64,000 nt of DNA from Streptomyces rubradiris (GTDB taxonomy: Bacteria > Actinomycetota > Actinomycetes > Streptomycetales > Streptomycetaceae), in the NCBI RefSeq assembly GCF_016860525.1, contig NZ_BNEA01000015.1, positions 3,906,001 to 3,970,000 on the forward strand. Reading direction: 5' to 3'. The first letter of the stretch is position 1; each line of letters starts with the position of its first letter. The notes beneath the pieces are model-generated. The model searched no databases and was not told where the DNA came from. It saw only the letters and a program-made list of their open reading frames with translations. This document shows positions 48,662 to 57,809 of this stretch, piece by piece. The position numbers were made by a program, and so were the translations under genes.

Positions 48662-51600
48662 CGGCGGGTCACCTCGTCGGGCGGCTGGATGCTGCCGCTG
48701 ACCACCAGGAAGTCGGTCTGCACCGGGGAGAATCCGGGGCCCTTGGCGATGATGACGCGCGGCCCGGTCTGGTCCTTGGCGAGGATGAGCAGCTGGCCGA
48801 TGAAGGTGCCGTCGGGCTTGGGGATGGTCGGCGCCGCCGCCGCGGTGATCCCCGGCTTCCAGGTGAAGCGCACCGGGACTCCGGGCGGGAAGTCCTTGCC
48901 GCGCACGGAGGTGACGAAGCCGGGCTTGCCGATGTCCGGTACGGCGACGATGCGCGGCTGGAGGATGCGCAGCCGCTGCCGGGCGGTGTTGTCACCGCGG
49001 TCGGCGTCCGTGCCGGTGGTGGTGAGCACGCCGGTGACCTGGCCGGTCATCGCCTTCTTGGGGCTGAGGACGACGCGTACGACGGTGCTCGCGCCCGGCT
49101 GGAGGTCCGGCAGCGCGCACAGCCAGGAGGCGTCGCAGCCCGGCGGGGGCCCGCTGTCGGGGATGCCGGCGGGCAGTCCGATGCGCAGCCGCAGTCCGGT
49201 GGCCAGCGCGTTGCGGCCGTTGCTGACGGTGTACGTCACCACGACCCGTCCGCCGACGTAGCCGGGGTTCGGCTGGGCCGTGACGCGCACGCCGGGCCCG
49301 GCCTTCGGCGCCGGCGGCTGCGGCGGCACCGGCGGCACGGTGGGCGGCGGTGTCGGCCTCGGAGTGGGAGCCGGGGGCGAGGTGGGGGTCGGGGTAGGGG
49401 TAGGGGTCGGGGTCGGGGTAGGCGTGGGAGTCGGGGTCGGGGTCGGGGTCGGCGGCGGGGGCGTGCGCACCGGCACCACGGTCCGGCCCGCGTTGTCGCT
49501 GGGCCGCGGGTCGAGGACCGTACCGTCGACCGACCAGCCGACCGGCGCGTCCCCCGGCGTGACCCCGGTGAGGGTGACGTCCACCGGGACCGTCGTACCG
49601 GGCCGCACCACGCCCAGGCCGCACTGGAGGGACGTGGGGACGCAAGAGCCGTCGGGCTTGGTGATCCGGGTGACGGTGACCCCGGCGGGCGGGGCGATGG
49701 TGAGCCGGGTGCCGGGAGAGGCGGCGGGGCCGTTGTTCACCACCTCGACGCGGACGGTGGTGGAGTCGCCGACGGTCACGTCCGGGACGGTGCCGGGCGC
49801 CCGGACGGCGAGGTCGACGGACTGCTGGACGCTGGGCTCCTTGTGCCGGCCCGGCAGGTCGTTGGTGAGCTTGGTCAGCTCGCCGGTCACGACGTTCAGC
49901 ACCTTCAGCTTCTCGGGGCTGTTGACCGGCTGGCTGGGGCGGGAGCTGAGCACGAGGGACGTGCCGTCGGGCGTCCAGGCGGCGTCCCGGGGCTGGAACG
50001 GGCCGGGGTTCTCCGGCAGTTCGCGGCGGCAGGCGTCGTTCACGTCACGGGCGGAGCCGGGGAGGAGCACCCGGCAGTCCTTGCCGGACACGGAGGTCAC
50101 GATGATGCCGTTGCGCTCGTCGATCCGGGAGGCATCGTTCTTGCGGTTGAAGGCGATGCTGCTTCCGTCGGGGGAGAACGCGGGGCTGTCGTCGATGACC
50201 GCGCAGGTACCCGGGCAGATCCTCTTGCTCAGGTCGTCCTGCTTGCCCAGGTCGTTCACGGGCACGGTCCAGATGTGCTTGCTGCCGCCGGTGCCGTAGA
50301 CCAGTTCGTTGCGGGTGAAGGCCAGCATCGTGCCGTCGGAGGACCAGGCGGGCTGGGCGTCCTGGCCCTTGAGCTCTTCGTCGGGCGGGACGATCTCGCC
50401 GGTGATCCTGCCGGAGGCGACGTCCGCGATGAGCACCTTGCTGGTGGTCGCGGCCCCGTCGGTGCCCGGTGAGATCCGGGTGAAGGCGAGGTACTTGCCG
50501 TCCGGGGAGAACGCCGGGTCGGTGTCCCGGTCGCGCGGTCCGCGTCCGTCGAGCTTCAGCGCCTGCGGGTGGGTGCCGTCGGCGTCCGCCAGCCAGATCT
50601 CCTCGACGCGGCTGCCACGCTCACCCAGGAAACGGGTCACCACGATCCGGCGGCCGTCCGGTGTGTAGCTCTGCCGCTCGGTCCACGGGTCGTAGTCGGG
50701 CCGGGGCTGGAAGAGCGGGTCCTTCTTCGGGTCGATATTGGTGTCGGCCTCAGGGTCCTCGTTCAGGATCGTCAGGTTCAGGTCGCGGGGGTCGGCCCCG
50801 TCCGCCCGGATGTCCTGGAGCGTCACGGTGTGCGGGCCGTCGGCCGTGAGGTGCTCCACCACCGCCCGGCCGCCGTCCAGCGGGCCGAGCCAGGCGGGCG
50901 AGGAGACGTCCCGGTCCTCGTCCAGCACCAGCCCGGGGGTCCCGGTGTCGTGCCGCTTGGCCCGGAACACGTGGTCGTAGTTGCCCTCGCACTGGCAGGT
51001 GATCTCGGGGCTGAGGAACAGCACCTCGTCCCCACCCGGCATCCAGGCCGGGGCGTGCGCCCGCCACTCCTCCCGGCCGCCGCCGAGCAGCGGCCCGTCG
51101 GTCGTGCCGGGGCCGTTCGTCTCCCTCAGGTGGGACCGGTCGCCCTTGGTGGCGGTGTACACGATGAGGCCGCGGTGGGCATCGTCGTTCACCGGGTTCC
51201 ACACCGGCTCGGTGGCCGTGCCGTTCGCGCGTTCGGTGACCCGGCGGGGGGCGGTGTCGCCTTCCAGGGGCCGTACGTAGATCTGCGCTCCGACCGCCGC
51301 GTCCTCGTTGCTGGAGTACGCCAGCTGCTTCAGGTCCGGAGAGACCGTCGGGTACGTCTCGTCGGCGGGGGTGTCGGTGAGCTGCTTCAGTCCCTTGCCG
51401 TCGGTGCCGATCCGCCACAGGTCGCGCTGTTTCTTGCCGTCCGGGCCACCGGGCCCGGCCGCGTCGAAGACCACGAAGGCGCCGTCCGGCGCCAGCCGGG
51501 GGTGGGCCGCGTCCATGCCTGTGGTGAGGCGGGACACCTGGCCGCCCGCGGCCCGCAGATAGATCTGCGGGTCCTTCTCGTCACGGCGGCTGGCGAAGAC

Positions 51601-51885
51601 CATCTGCTCGCCCATGGCGGACGGCTGGATGTCGTTGTGGGCCGGGCCGTCGTCGAACAGCGGGGCGCTCTTCTTGCTGTCGGAGGTGGACGCGCCGAGA
51701 CTGCGGTGCCGGGTGCCGGCGAACGCGATCCGGGTCTCCGCGGCCGTGGTGGCCACCCGCGGCGAGGCGTCGACGGTGCCGTTCTCGCCGGAGGCCGCGG
51801 TCGCGCCGAGCAGGGGGATCAGCAACAGCGCCGTCGCGCCGAGCCGCCCCAGGCGGTACCGCCCGCCGGGGCCAGCGGTTCCCAT
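48658..51885 (-). CDS. Secreted TolB-type beta-propeller protein with DUF11-like domains
   Basis: A 1075-residue exported protein. Residues 1-35 form a signal peptide (basic start, then LGATALLLIPLLGATAAS). About 70-700 hold TolB/WD40-like PD40 repeats: SPDLKQLAYSS, AFSPDGKYLAFTR, PAWSSDGTMLAFTR, AFSPDGSSIAFNR and AAWTPDGTSLVLSS. About 710-830 form a DUF11-type bacterial Ig-like domain, then a Pro-Thr repeat linker, a second DUF11-type domain (VRVTAQPNPGYVGGRVVVTY) and a final beta domain (VPDIGKPGFVTSVRGKDFPP). It is coupled (GTGA) to the cap gene, so it belongs to the injection operon. The ATG at 51885 follows GAGGGGGA. Its role may be envelope attachment or target sensing. Confidence 0.85.
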   Translation of the reverse strand: MGTAGPGGRYRLGRLGATALLLIPLLGATAASGENGTVDASPRVATTAAETRIAFAGTRHRSLGASTSDSKKSAPLFDDGPAHNDIQPSAMGEQMVFASRRDEKDPQIYLRAAGGQVSRLTTGMDAAHPRLAPDGAFVVFDAAGPGGPDGKKQRDLWRIGTDGKGLKQLTDTPADETYPTVSPDLKQLAYSSNEDAAVGAQIYVRPLEGDTAPRRVTERANGTATEPVWNPVNDDAHRGLIVYTATKGDRSHLRETNGPGTTDGPLLGGGREEWRAHAPAWMPGGDEVLFLSPEITCQCEGNYDHVFRAKRHDTGTPGLVLDEDRDVSSPAWLGPLDGGRAVVEHLTADGPHTVTLQDIRADGADPRDLNLTILNEDPEADTNIDPKKDPLFQPRPDYDPWTERQSYTPDGRRIVVTRFLGERGSRVEEIWLADADGTHPQALKLDGRGPRDRDTDPAFSPDGKYLAFTRISPGTDGAATTSKVLIADVASGRITGEIVPPDEELKGQDAQPAWSSDGTMLAFTRNELVYGTGGSKHIWTVPVNDLGKQDDLSKRICPGTCAVIDDSPAFSPDGSSIAFNRKNDASRIDERNGIIVTSVSGKDCRVLLPGSARDVNDACRRELPENPGPFQPRDAAWTPDGTSLVLSSRPSQPVNSPEKLKVLNVVTGELTKLTNDLPGRHKEPSVQQSVDLAVRAPGTVPDVTVGDSTTVRVEVVNNGPAASPGTRLTIAPPAGVTVTRITKPDGSCVPTSLQCGLGVVRPGTTVPVDVTLTGVTPGDAPVGWSVDGTVLDPRPSDNAGRTVVPVRTPPPPTPTPTPTPTPTPTPTPTPTPTPTSPPAPTPRPTPPPTVPPVPPQPPAPKAGPGVRVTAQPNPGYVGGRVVVTYTVSNGRNALATGLRLRIGLPAGIPDSGPPPGCDASWLCALPDLQPGASTVVRVVLSPKKAMTGQVTGVLTTTGTDADRGDNTARQRLRILQPRIVAVPDIGKPGFVTSVRGKDFPPGVPVRFTWKPGITAAAAPTIPKPDGTFIGQLLILAKDQTGPRVIIAKGPGFSPVQTDFLVVSGSIQPPDEVTRR
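49381..49460 (-). repeat. Pro-Thr codon repeat, G-rich on plus strand
   Basis: About 80 bases of repeated GGGGTC/GGGGTA hexamers on the plus strand encode the PTPTPT linker on the minus strand. Four or more G-runs of four within short loops could form G-quadruplexes in the non-coding strand. Such repeats vary in number between strains. Confidence 0.8.
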
Positions 51886-52040
51886 CAAGGTCCCCCTCGC
51901 AGTCTGGTGCGGCAATCCGGGTGTGCCCCCGCCACCCTGTCCCGGGCGCGCGCGGCGCGGGAGGGCGGCGGGGCCATACCCGGGGGAAACACGCGGTGCG
52001 CTTTCGGGCAGCGCGTGTTGCCCGGCCGGACGTACCGCCG

Positions 52041-52107
52041 GATCAGCCCGTTGTGCGGGCGGGCCGTTCCGTCGGATCAACCGTTGTGCGGGCGGGCCGT
52101 TCCGTCA
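52041..52107 (-). repeat. 33/34-bp tandem repeat at the 3' end of the LuxR gene
   Basis: Bases 52041-52074 and 52075-52107 repeat GATCA-CCGTTGTGCGGGCGGGCCGTTCCGTC with one deletion and a few changes. The last copy runs into the stop codon of the LuxR gene, whose end (GATCAGCCCGTTG from 52108) is a third, partial copy. It looks like tandem duplication of the gene end, and it separates the regulator gene from the operon start. Confidence 0.75.
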
Positions 52108-52827
52108 GATCAGCCCGTTGCGCAGGGCGTAGCCGACCGCGTGGGCCCTGTTGCGCAGCTGGAGCCGGGTGATGACCTCGTGGAGGATGTTCTTGACGGT
52201 CCGTTCGGAGTACGAGGTCTTGCGGGCGATCTCGGCGGTGTCCAGGCCCTCCGACACCATCCGCAGCATGTCCGCCTCCCGGGTGGTCAGCGTGGACAGG
52301 GACAGCCCCCGTGGATCGAGCGCCGACCGCTGGAGGCTGCCCACGTGGCTGAGGAGCTTGCCGAGCAGGTCGCCGGGCAGGACACCCTCGCCGTTGGCTA
52401 TGGCCAGCACGAGCCGCAGCAGCTGGTCCTGGTCGGCCTCGGCGCGCCGCAGCACCGCCGCGACCCCGCACTCGATGACGCGTTGCAGCGAGCCGGAGCC
52501 GAGGGTGGCGACCACCAGGCCGGTACGGGTGGCGGTGTTGTGCCGCAGCCGGTGCAGCAGCGCGGCCACGTCGTCGTCGACGTGGTCCACCACCACCAGC
52601 GACACCTGGGCCCGCTCGGCGTCGGCGTCGGCGAGCAGGTCGATCTCGGGGCGCTGCCGCAGTTGCTGGACGACGCCCAGGCGCAGCACCGGGTCGGCGG
52701 CGTACACGGCCACGGTGACCCGTTCGGAACGGTCGGCGGTCGGGGTGCGGTGCGCGGCCCAGGCCGGGGCCGGCCCAGGGGAGGTGGCGGCGGGCATGGC
52801 CGGCCCGGCTTGTTCAGAGCTGGACAT
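52105..52827 (-). CDS. LuxR-family response-regulator-like protein
   Basis: A 240-residue regulator. Residues 30-150 resemble a receiver domain (VTVAVYAADPVLRLGVVQQL, then VSLVVVDHVDDDVAALLHRL) but lack several acidic-pocket residues, so phosphorylation is doubtful. Residues 170-235 are a LuxR HTH: LTTREADMLRMVSEGLDTAE, IARKTSYSERTVKNILHEVI, LQLRNRAHAVGYALRNG. It is the first gene ahead of the injection operon on the same strand and divergent from the bitopic membrane gene at 53029. It is likely the cluster's pathway-specific regulator. Confidence 0.9.
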   Translation of the reverse strand: MSSSEQAGPAMPAATSPGPAPAWAAHRTPTADRSERVTVAVYAADPVLRLGVVQQLRQRPEIDLLADADAERAQVSLVVVDHVDDDVAALLHRLRHNTATRTGLVVATLGSGSLQRVIECGVAAVLRRAEADQDQLLRLVLAIANGEGVLPGDLLGKLLSHVGSLQRSALDPRGLSLSTLTTREADMLRMVSEGLDTAEIARKTSYSERTVKNILHEVITRLQLRNRAHAVGYALRNGLI

Positions 52828-53028
52828 AAGGGGTACCTGTCTGATGAGTACTGGTCGGAGGTCGCAGGGGCGGGGACAAGCGCCGCGGTACGGCGCACCC
52901 GGGGCAACGGCCGCTCAACGGTCCGCTGCCCTCGGGGAGTTGATGGGTGACCTCAGGGGCACCGGGACTGCCCGGGCATTGCCCTCGCGCTTCTCCTCGC
53001 GTGGCCGGGCCCGGTCTACCGTGCTGGC

Positions 53029-54408
53029 GTGACGCCTTCTGCAGCCGCTTCCAGCCCCGGCGCTCCCGGACTCGACATCCCGGAAGTGACCGTGGCGCCG
53101 GGGGACATCGCCACGACCACCGTGACCGTGCGCAATGACAGCGACATCGTCGAGGCGTACAGCCTGGAGATCGTCGGGGACTGCGCCGCCTGGACCACCG
53201 TGGAGCCCGCGCGGGTCTCCCTGTATCCGGGCACGTCCGAGACGGTGACGCTCCGGCTGGAGCCACCGCGGTCCCCGGAGGTCCGGGCCGGCGAGGTGCC
53301 CCTCGGCGTACGGGTGCTGCCGGCCGAGCACCCCGAGTCGGTGCGCGTGCTGGAAACCACCGTGCGCATCGGGGCGTTCCACGAGCTGCACAGCGAGCTG
53401 GCCCCGCGCAGGCGGCGCGGCTGGCTGCGCGGGCGGTACCGGCTGGCGGTGCGCAACCAGGGCAACACCCCCGTGCGGGTCGGCTTCACCGCCGGACAGG
53501 CGGGCGAGGAGCTGGCGTTCGCCTTCACCCCGGAGCGGCACCCGCTGGAGCCGGGCGAGTCGGCGGAGATCGGGCTGCGGGTCCGCACCGGCAAGCCGGT
53601 GTGGTTCGGCGCCCCGGTGGTGTGGCCGTTCACCGTGGACGCCGCCGAGGTCTCCGAGACCGGTGAGCAGGACGCCCCCCGGCCGGAGGAGCCCCCTGTA
53701 CGGGCCCCGCTGGACGCCGAGTTCGTCCAGATCCCGATCTTCCCCAAGTGGCTGCTCGCCCTGCTCGCGGCGCTGCTCGCGCTGTTGCTCGCCTGGTTCA
53801 TGCTGGTCCGTCCGGCGGTGCGCAGTGCCGCCCAGGAAGCGGCCACCGAGGCGGTCCAGCCGCGGCCCACACCCGCCGGGGAACAGGGCGCGGACGGGCA
53901 GGCCCCGGGCACCGCTCCCGGCACGGGTACGGGCCCGAACGCGGGTACGGGCACGGCACCCGGCGCCGGTTCCGGGGGCCAGGGCACGGGCGGTCCGGGC
54001 GGGACGGGCGGTACCGGCACGTCGGCCCGCAACGGCACCGGGGTCGGCGGCGGACAGATCTCGCAGACCATCGACGTGAAGTCGAACCGCGGACAGACCG
54101 TGCCGGGCACCTATCCGGTGCCCGAGGACAGCGTCTTCGAGGTCACGGACATCGTCATCGCCAACTTCCAGGGTGACGAGGGCCTGATGACCATCAGCTT
54201 CGGGGACCGCAAGATCACCACCATCGCGCTGGAGACCTTCCGCAACCAGGACTACCACTGGGTGACCCCCATCAAGATCCCCGAGAACGACACCGTGACC
54301 GTCGAAGTGACCTGCGAGAAGCCCGGCACTCCGGCCTCCGGGCGCCAGGCGCAGGGGTGCCACGAGGTCGTGAACGTGAGTGGGGTACTCAGCCGTACCG
54401 CCCAGTAA
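53029..54408 (+). CDS. Bitopic membrane protein with Ig-like N-terminus
   Basis: A 459-residue protein. Residues 1-210 hold two Ig-like domains (VTVAPGDIATTTVTVRNDSD, then YRLAVRNQGNTPVRVGFTAG). A single membrane helix (LLALLAALLALLLAWFMLV, about 244-262) follows, then an Ala/Gly/Thr-rich linker and a beta-rich C-terminal domain (about 340-459) with two cysteines. With no signal peptide, the N-terminus is probably inside and the C-terminus outside. It is divergent from the LuxR gene of the injection cluster. Similar proteins sit beside Streptomyces injection clusters, so a link is plausible. The GTG at 53029 lacks a ribosome site. Confidence 0.78.
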   Translation: MTPSAAASSPGAPGLDIPEVTVAPGDIATTTVTVRNDSDIVEAYSLEIVGDCAAWTTVEPARVSLYPGTSETVTLRLEPPRSPEVRAGEVPLGVRVLPAEHPESVRVLETTVRIGAFHELHSELAPRRRRGWLRGRYRLAVRNQGNTPVRVGFTAGQAGEELAFAFTPERHPLEPGESAEIGLRVRTGKPVWFGAPVVWPFTVDAAEVSETGEQDAPRPEEPPVRAPLDAEFVQIPIFPKWLLALLAALLALLLAWFMLVRPAVRSAAQEAATEAVQPRPTPAGEQGADGQAPGTAPGTGTGPNAGTGTAPGAGSGGQGTGGPGGTGGTGTSARNGTGVGGGQISQTIDVKSNRGQTVPGTYPVPEDSVFEVTDIVIANFQGDEGLMTISFGDRKITTIALETFRNQDYHWVTPIKIPENDTVTVEVTCEKPGTPASGRQAQGCHEVVNVSGVLSRTAQ

Positions 54409-54732
54409 CTCCAGCCTCATACTCGAAGGCATTGTGGGGCGATATTGGGTGTATCTGCCAAGAGTTTGATCTTGCTACGACCGGAAACAGATGGCAAGAG
54501 ACCGGAAACCGCCGTTCCGGGGGCCGCGCAGCCTCCCCCGGGGCGGCGGTTCCGCGTGCGCGCGGCGGTGCCCGGCGAGCCGGGCGCCGGCCGCCCTGGA
54601 CGGTGCCGGTGAGCCGCGCCGGGGCCGCACACCGCAAATCTGTCGCGGCGGCTTCACATACGCGTACGCGCCGCCGTTAGGGTTGGAGGTACCGGGGGAC
54701 CACACGGACCCCGGCCCCCAACCGAAGGTGCC
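54409..54732. other. Intergenic region before the second MerR-type gene
   Basis: 324 bases. An AT-rich patch at 54410-54480 may hold a promoter. Near 54640-54675 an imperfect inverted repeat (CGGCGG with CCGCCG) lies about 60 bases before the MerR-type ATG. No gene is supported. Confidence 0.5.
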
Positions 54733-55071
54733 ATGCCCGACAACCCGCCCGCCGGCCATCTGGACGACGACGACTACCCCGCCTACACGATGGGCCGCGC
54801 CGCCGACCTGCTCGGCACCACGCCCGCGTTCCTGCGGGCCGTCGGCGAGGCGGGGCTGATCACTCCGCTGCGCTCGGAGGGCGGCCACCGGCGGTACTCC
54901 CGCCAGCAGTTGCGCATCGCCGCCCGGGCCCGCGAGCTGGTCGACCAGGGCACCCCCATCGAGGCAGCGTGCCGCATCATCGACCTGGAGGACCGGCTCG
55001 GCGAGGCGCTGCGGGACAACGAGGAGCTGCGCAGCCGGCTGGACGGGCCCGGCGTCGGCGACGGCCGCTGA
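54733..55071 (+). CDS. MerR-type helix-turn-helix protein
   Basis: A 112-residue protein, ATG behind CGAAGGTG. The winged helix (YTMGRAADLLGTTPAFLRAV, then LITPLRSEGGHRRYSRQQL) and the following helix (IAARARELVDQGTPIEAACR) are almost the same as in the protein at 11265-11609. The C-terminal helix (DLEDRLGEALRDNEELRSRL) could form a coiled coil. No ligand domain. It precedes the second cold-shock gene, so it may regulate that module. Confidence 0.88.
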   Translation: MPDNPPAGHLDDDDYPAYTMGRAADLLGTTPAFLRAVGEAGLITPLRSEGGHRRYSRQQLRIAARARELVDQGTPIEAACRIIDLEDRLGEALRDNEELRSRLDGPGVGDGR

Positions 55072-55216
55072 GCACGGCGCGTATCTGTCCTCGCCGCTGA
55101 AGAATTGCCCGCAGCGCGCCGAAAGGTTTTCCGGCGGAGCCGCTTGAGGATATCGCCCCCGCCGGGGCCGAAAGACGAAAAAGCTGGGTGCATCGGGCCG
55201 GGCCGTGCTACCGTGA

Positions 55217-55530
<314 letters not shown>

Positions 55531-55552
55531 CGCTGACGCGTTCTACGAGGAC

Positions 55553-55581
55553 GGGGCCCGCGCTCTTGGGGTGCGGGCCCC
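55553..55581 (+). terminator. Hairpin terminator after second cold-shock gene
   Basis: A 9-bp perfect outer stem (55553-55561 with 55573-55581) around an 11-base loop that includes CTTGGGG, 22 bases after the stop. It matches the terminator at 7933-7960 in position and sequence style (GGGGCCCGC with GCGGGCCCC). Confidence 0.7.
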
Positions 55582-55747
55582 GGTCCGTTTGCCCGGCGGA
55601 CGCCGGGCCCCCCTTTTACCCGCCGACCGGCCCTCTCCTGGCCTTCCGGCTCTTTCTTCGGCTCATTCTTGTGAATTCTGCCGCGGTTGCGCACCGCCGA
55701 AAGGAATTCCTCGACACGTGCCGTGCACATCGAGGAGGTTCCTCATC

Positions 55748-57259
55748 ATGAACCGCGCCCGTCGTACCCGTGGCGCCGCAGGAAACAGCGGTAACGGTCG
55801 CCGTACCGGCAACGACTCCGCCCCTTTCCGGTCCGCCCGGACCACCACGCGCGCGAAGGGCCCGCAGGGAAAGAACCCGGGAGCCCGCCGGGCACCCCGC
55901 GGTGAGTTCACCCTGCCCGTCACCCTCACCGAGGCGCTGCCGCCGGCGGAGGACTTCGCCGAGCTGGACCTGCCCGCGCCCCTGCGGGACGCGCTGCGCG
56001 CCGAAGGCGTGACCGCGCCCTTCCCCATCCAGGCGGCGACGCTGCCGAACACGCTGGCCGGCCGGGACGTCCTCGGCCGCGGCCGCACCGGCTCCGGCAA
56101 GACCCTCGCCTTCGGTCTCCCCCTGCTGGCCCGCCTGGCCGGACAGCGGGCCGAGCCCCGGCAGCCGCTCGCCCTGATCCTCGTACCCACCCGGGAACTG
56201 GCCCAGCAGGTCACCGACGCCCTGGCACCCTACGCACGGGCGCTGCGCCTGCGCTCGGTCACCGTGGTCGGCGGCATGTCGATCGGCCGCCAGACGGCCG
56301 CGCTGCGCGCCGGTGCCGAGATCGTCGTGGCGACCCCCGGCCGGCTCAAGGACATCATCGACCGCGGCGGCTGCAGCCTGGACCGCGTGGCCGTCACCGT
56401 CCTGGACGAGGCCGACCAGATGACCGACATGGGCTTCCTGCCCCAGGTCACCGCCCTGCTCGACCAGGTGCGCCCGGACGGCCAGCGGCTGCTGTTCTCC
56501 GCCACCCTCGACCGCAACATCGACCTCCTGGTGCGCCGGTACCTGCACGACCCCGTCGTGCACTCGGTCGACCCGTCGGCGGGCGCGGTCACCACGATGG
56601 AACACCACCTGCTGCACGTCCATGACGACGACAAGCACACCGCCGCCACCGAGATCGCCGCCCGCGACGGCCGGGTGATCATGTTCCTGGACACCAAGCA
56701 CGCGGCGGAGCGGCTGGCCAAGCACCTGCTGTCGGTGGGCGTACGGGCCTCGGCGCTGCACGGCGGCAAGTCCCAGCCGCAGCGCACCCGCACCCTCGCC
56801 CAGTTCAAGGACGGCCACGTCACGGTCCTGGTGGCCACCAACGTCGCCGCCCGCGGCCTGCACATCGACGACATCGACCTCGTGGTGAACGTCGACCCGC
56901 CCGCCGACCACAAGGACTACCTGCACCGTGGCGGCCGCACCGCCCGCGCCGGCAAGTCCGGCACGGTCGTCACCCTCGTGCTGCCGCACCAGCGGCGCGC
57001 CGTGGACCGCCTCATGAGCACCGCCGGCGTCACCGCGCACACCACCCGCGTACGCCCGGGCGAGCCCGAGCTGCACCGGATCACCGGCGCCCGCACGCCC
57101 TCCGGAGTGCCCGTCACCGTCGCCGTACCGGCCGCCGAACGCCCCCAGCGCACCGGCGCCGCCGGGTCCGCCGGGCGTGGCCGGGGCGGGCGGTCCCGGC
57201 GGGGCCGGGGAGCCCGGCGCGCCCCGTCCGGGCGTCCCGCCGCCGAGGGCGGCCGCTGA
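55748..57259 (+). CDS. DEAD-box RNA helicase
   Basis: A 503-residue helicase, paralogue of the one at 8083-9582. The N-terminal 55 residues are basic and disordered. Motifs are FPIQAATLPNTLAGRDVLGR with GRTGSGKT (Walker A), PTRELAQQV, TPGRL, VLDEADQM, SAT, ATNVAARGLHI and HRGGRTARAG. The C-terminus is Gly/Arg-rich (AGRGRGGRSRRGRGARRA), an RNA-binding type tail. ATG at 55748 with GAGG upstream. It follows the cold-shock gene in one direction. Confidence 0.96.
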   Translation: MNRARRTRGAAGNSGNGRRTGNDSAPFRSARTTTRAKGPQGKNPGARRAPRGEFTLPVTLTEALPPAEDFAELDLPAPLRDALRAEGVTAPFPIQAATLPNTLAGRDVLGRGRTGSGKTLAFGLPLLARLAGQRAEPRQPLALILVPTRELAQQVTDALAPYARALRLRSVTVVGGMSIGRQTAALRAGAEIVVATPGRLKDIIDRGGCSLDRVAVTVLDEADQMTDMGFLPQVTALLDQVRPDGQRLLFSATLDRNIDLLVRRYLHDPVVHSVDPSAGAVTTMEHHLLHVHDDDKHTAATEIAARDGRVIMFLDTKHAAERLAKHLLSVGVRASALHGGKSQPQRTRTLAQFKDGHVTVLVATNVAARGLHIDDIDLVVNVDPPADHKDYLHRGGRTARAGKSGTVVTLVLPHQRRAVDRLMSTAGVTAHTTRVRPGEPELHRITGARTPSGVPVTVAVPAAERPQRTGAAGSAGRGRGGRSRRGRGARRAPSGRPAAEGGR

Positions 57260-57338
57260 CCGCACGCACCCCGTGCCGCCGGGCGGACTCGCGCCCCCGG
57301 CGGCCCCGTCCCCACCCGACCGCTCCGCTGGAGGCACC

Positions 57339-57638
57339 ATGCGCTGTGTCATCGCCCGTTTCCCCTTCGACCTGACCAAGTCCGAGGTCGAGCAGTCGAT
57401 GGAGGGCGTCTCCCCCGAGCCCGCCGTCGGCGTCTGCGTGACCGTCGGCAGCCGGGTCTACCCGGTCAAGCAGGTCGGGCAGGTCATCACCGGACAGGAC
57501 CGCCGCGATTTCACGGCGGCCGAGGTGAGCCGGGCGCTGACCAGGCTCGGCTTCACCTGCCACGAGGCCGCGGCGCCCCGCCCGCCGGAGCACCGCGAGC
57601 CCTCGGCCCTGCCCTGGGCGGACACCCCGCTGGGCTAG
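57339..57638 (+). CDS. SCO5918-family small protein
   Basis: A 99-residue protein starting MRCVIARFPFDLTKSEVEQS, with VYPVKQVGQVITGQDRRDFT and SRALTRLGFTCHE. It is the paralogue of the protein at 10067-10387, which has the same framework. The ATG follows GGAGG. Paired with a DEAD-box helicase, as in copy 1. Function unknown; RNA-related by association. Confidence 0.8.
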   Translation: MRCVIARFPFDLTKSEVEQSMEGVSPEPAVGVCVTVGSRVYPVKQVGQVITGQDRRDFTAAEVSRALTRLGFTCHEAAAPRPPEHREPSALPWADTPLG

Positions 57639-57809
57639 GTCCCCTCGCCGGTCCGCGGCACGCCCTGTCCGTCCCGCGCCCGCCGGTGCCACCCGCCGCC
57701 GAGGCGACCGGTGCGCATCCCGGGAGCGGGGCCGGGTACCCGGCGGTCGCTGGAAGCCCGGGGCTCTGGTGCACAGAGCCGAAGCGACAGGAGTCGGAGG
57801 CCGGAGACA

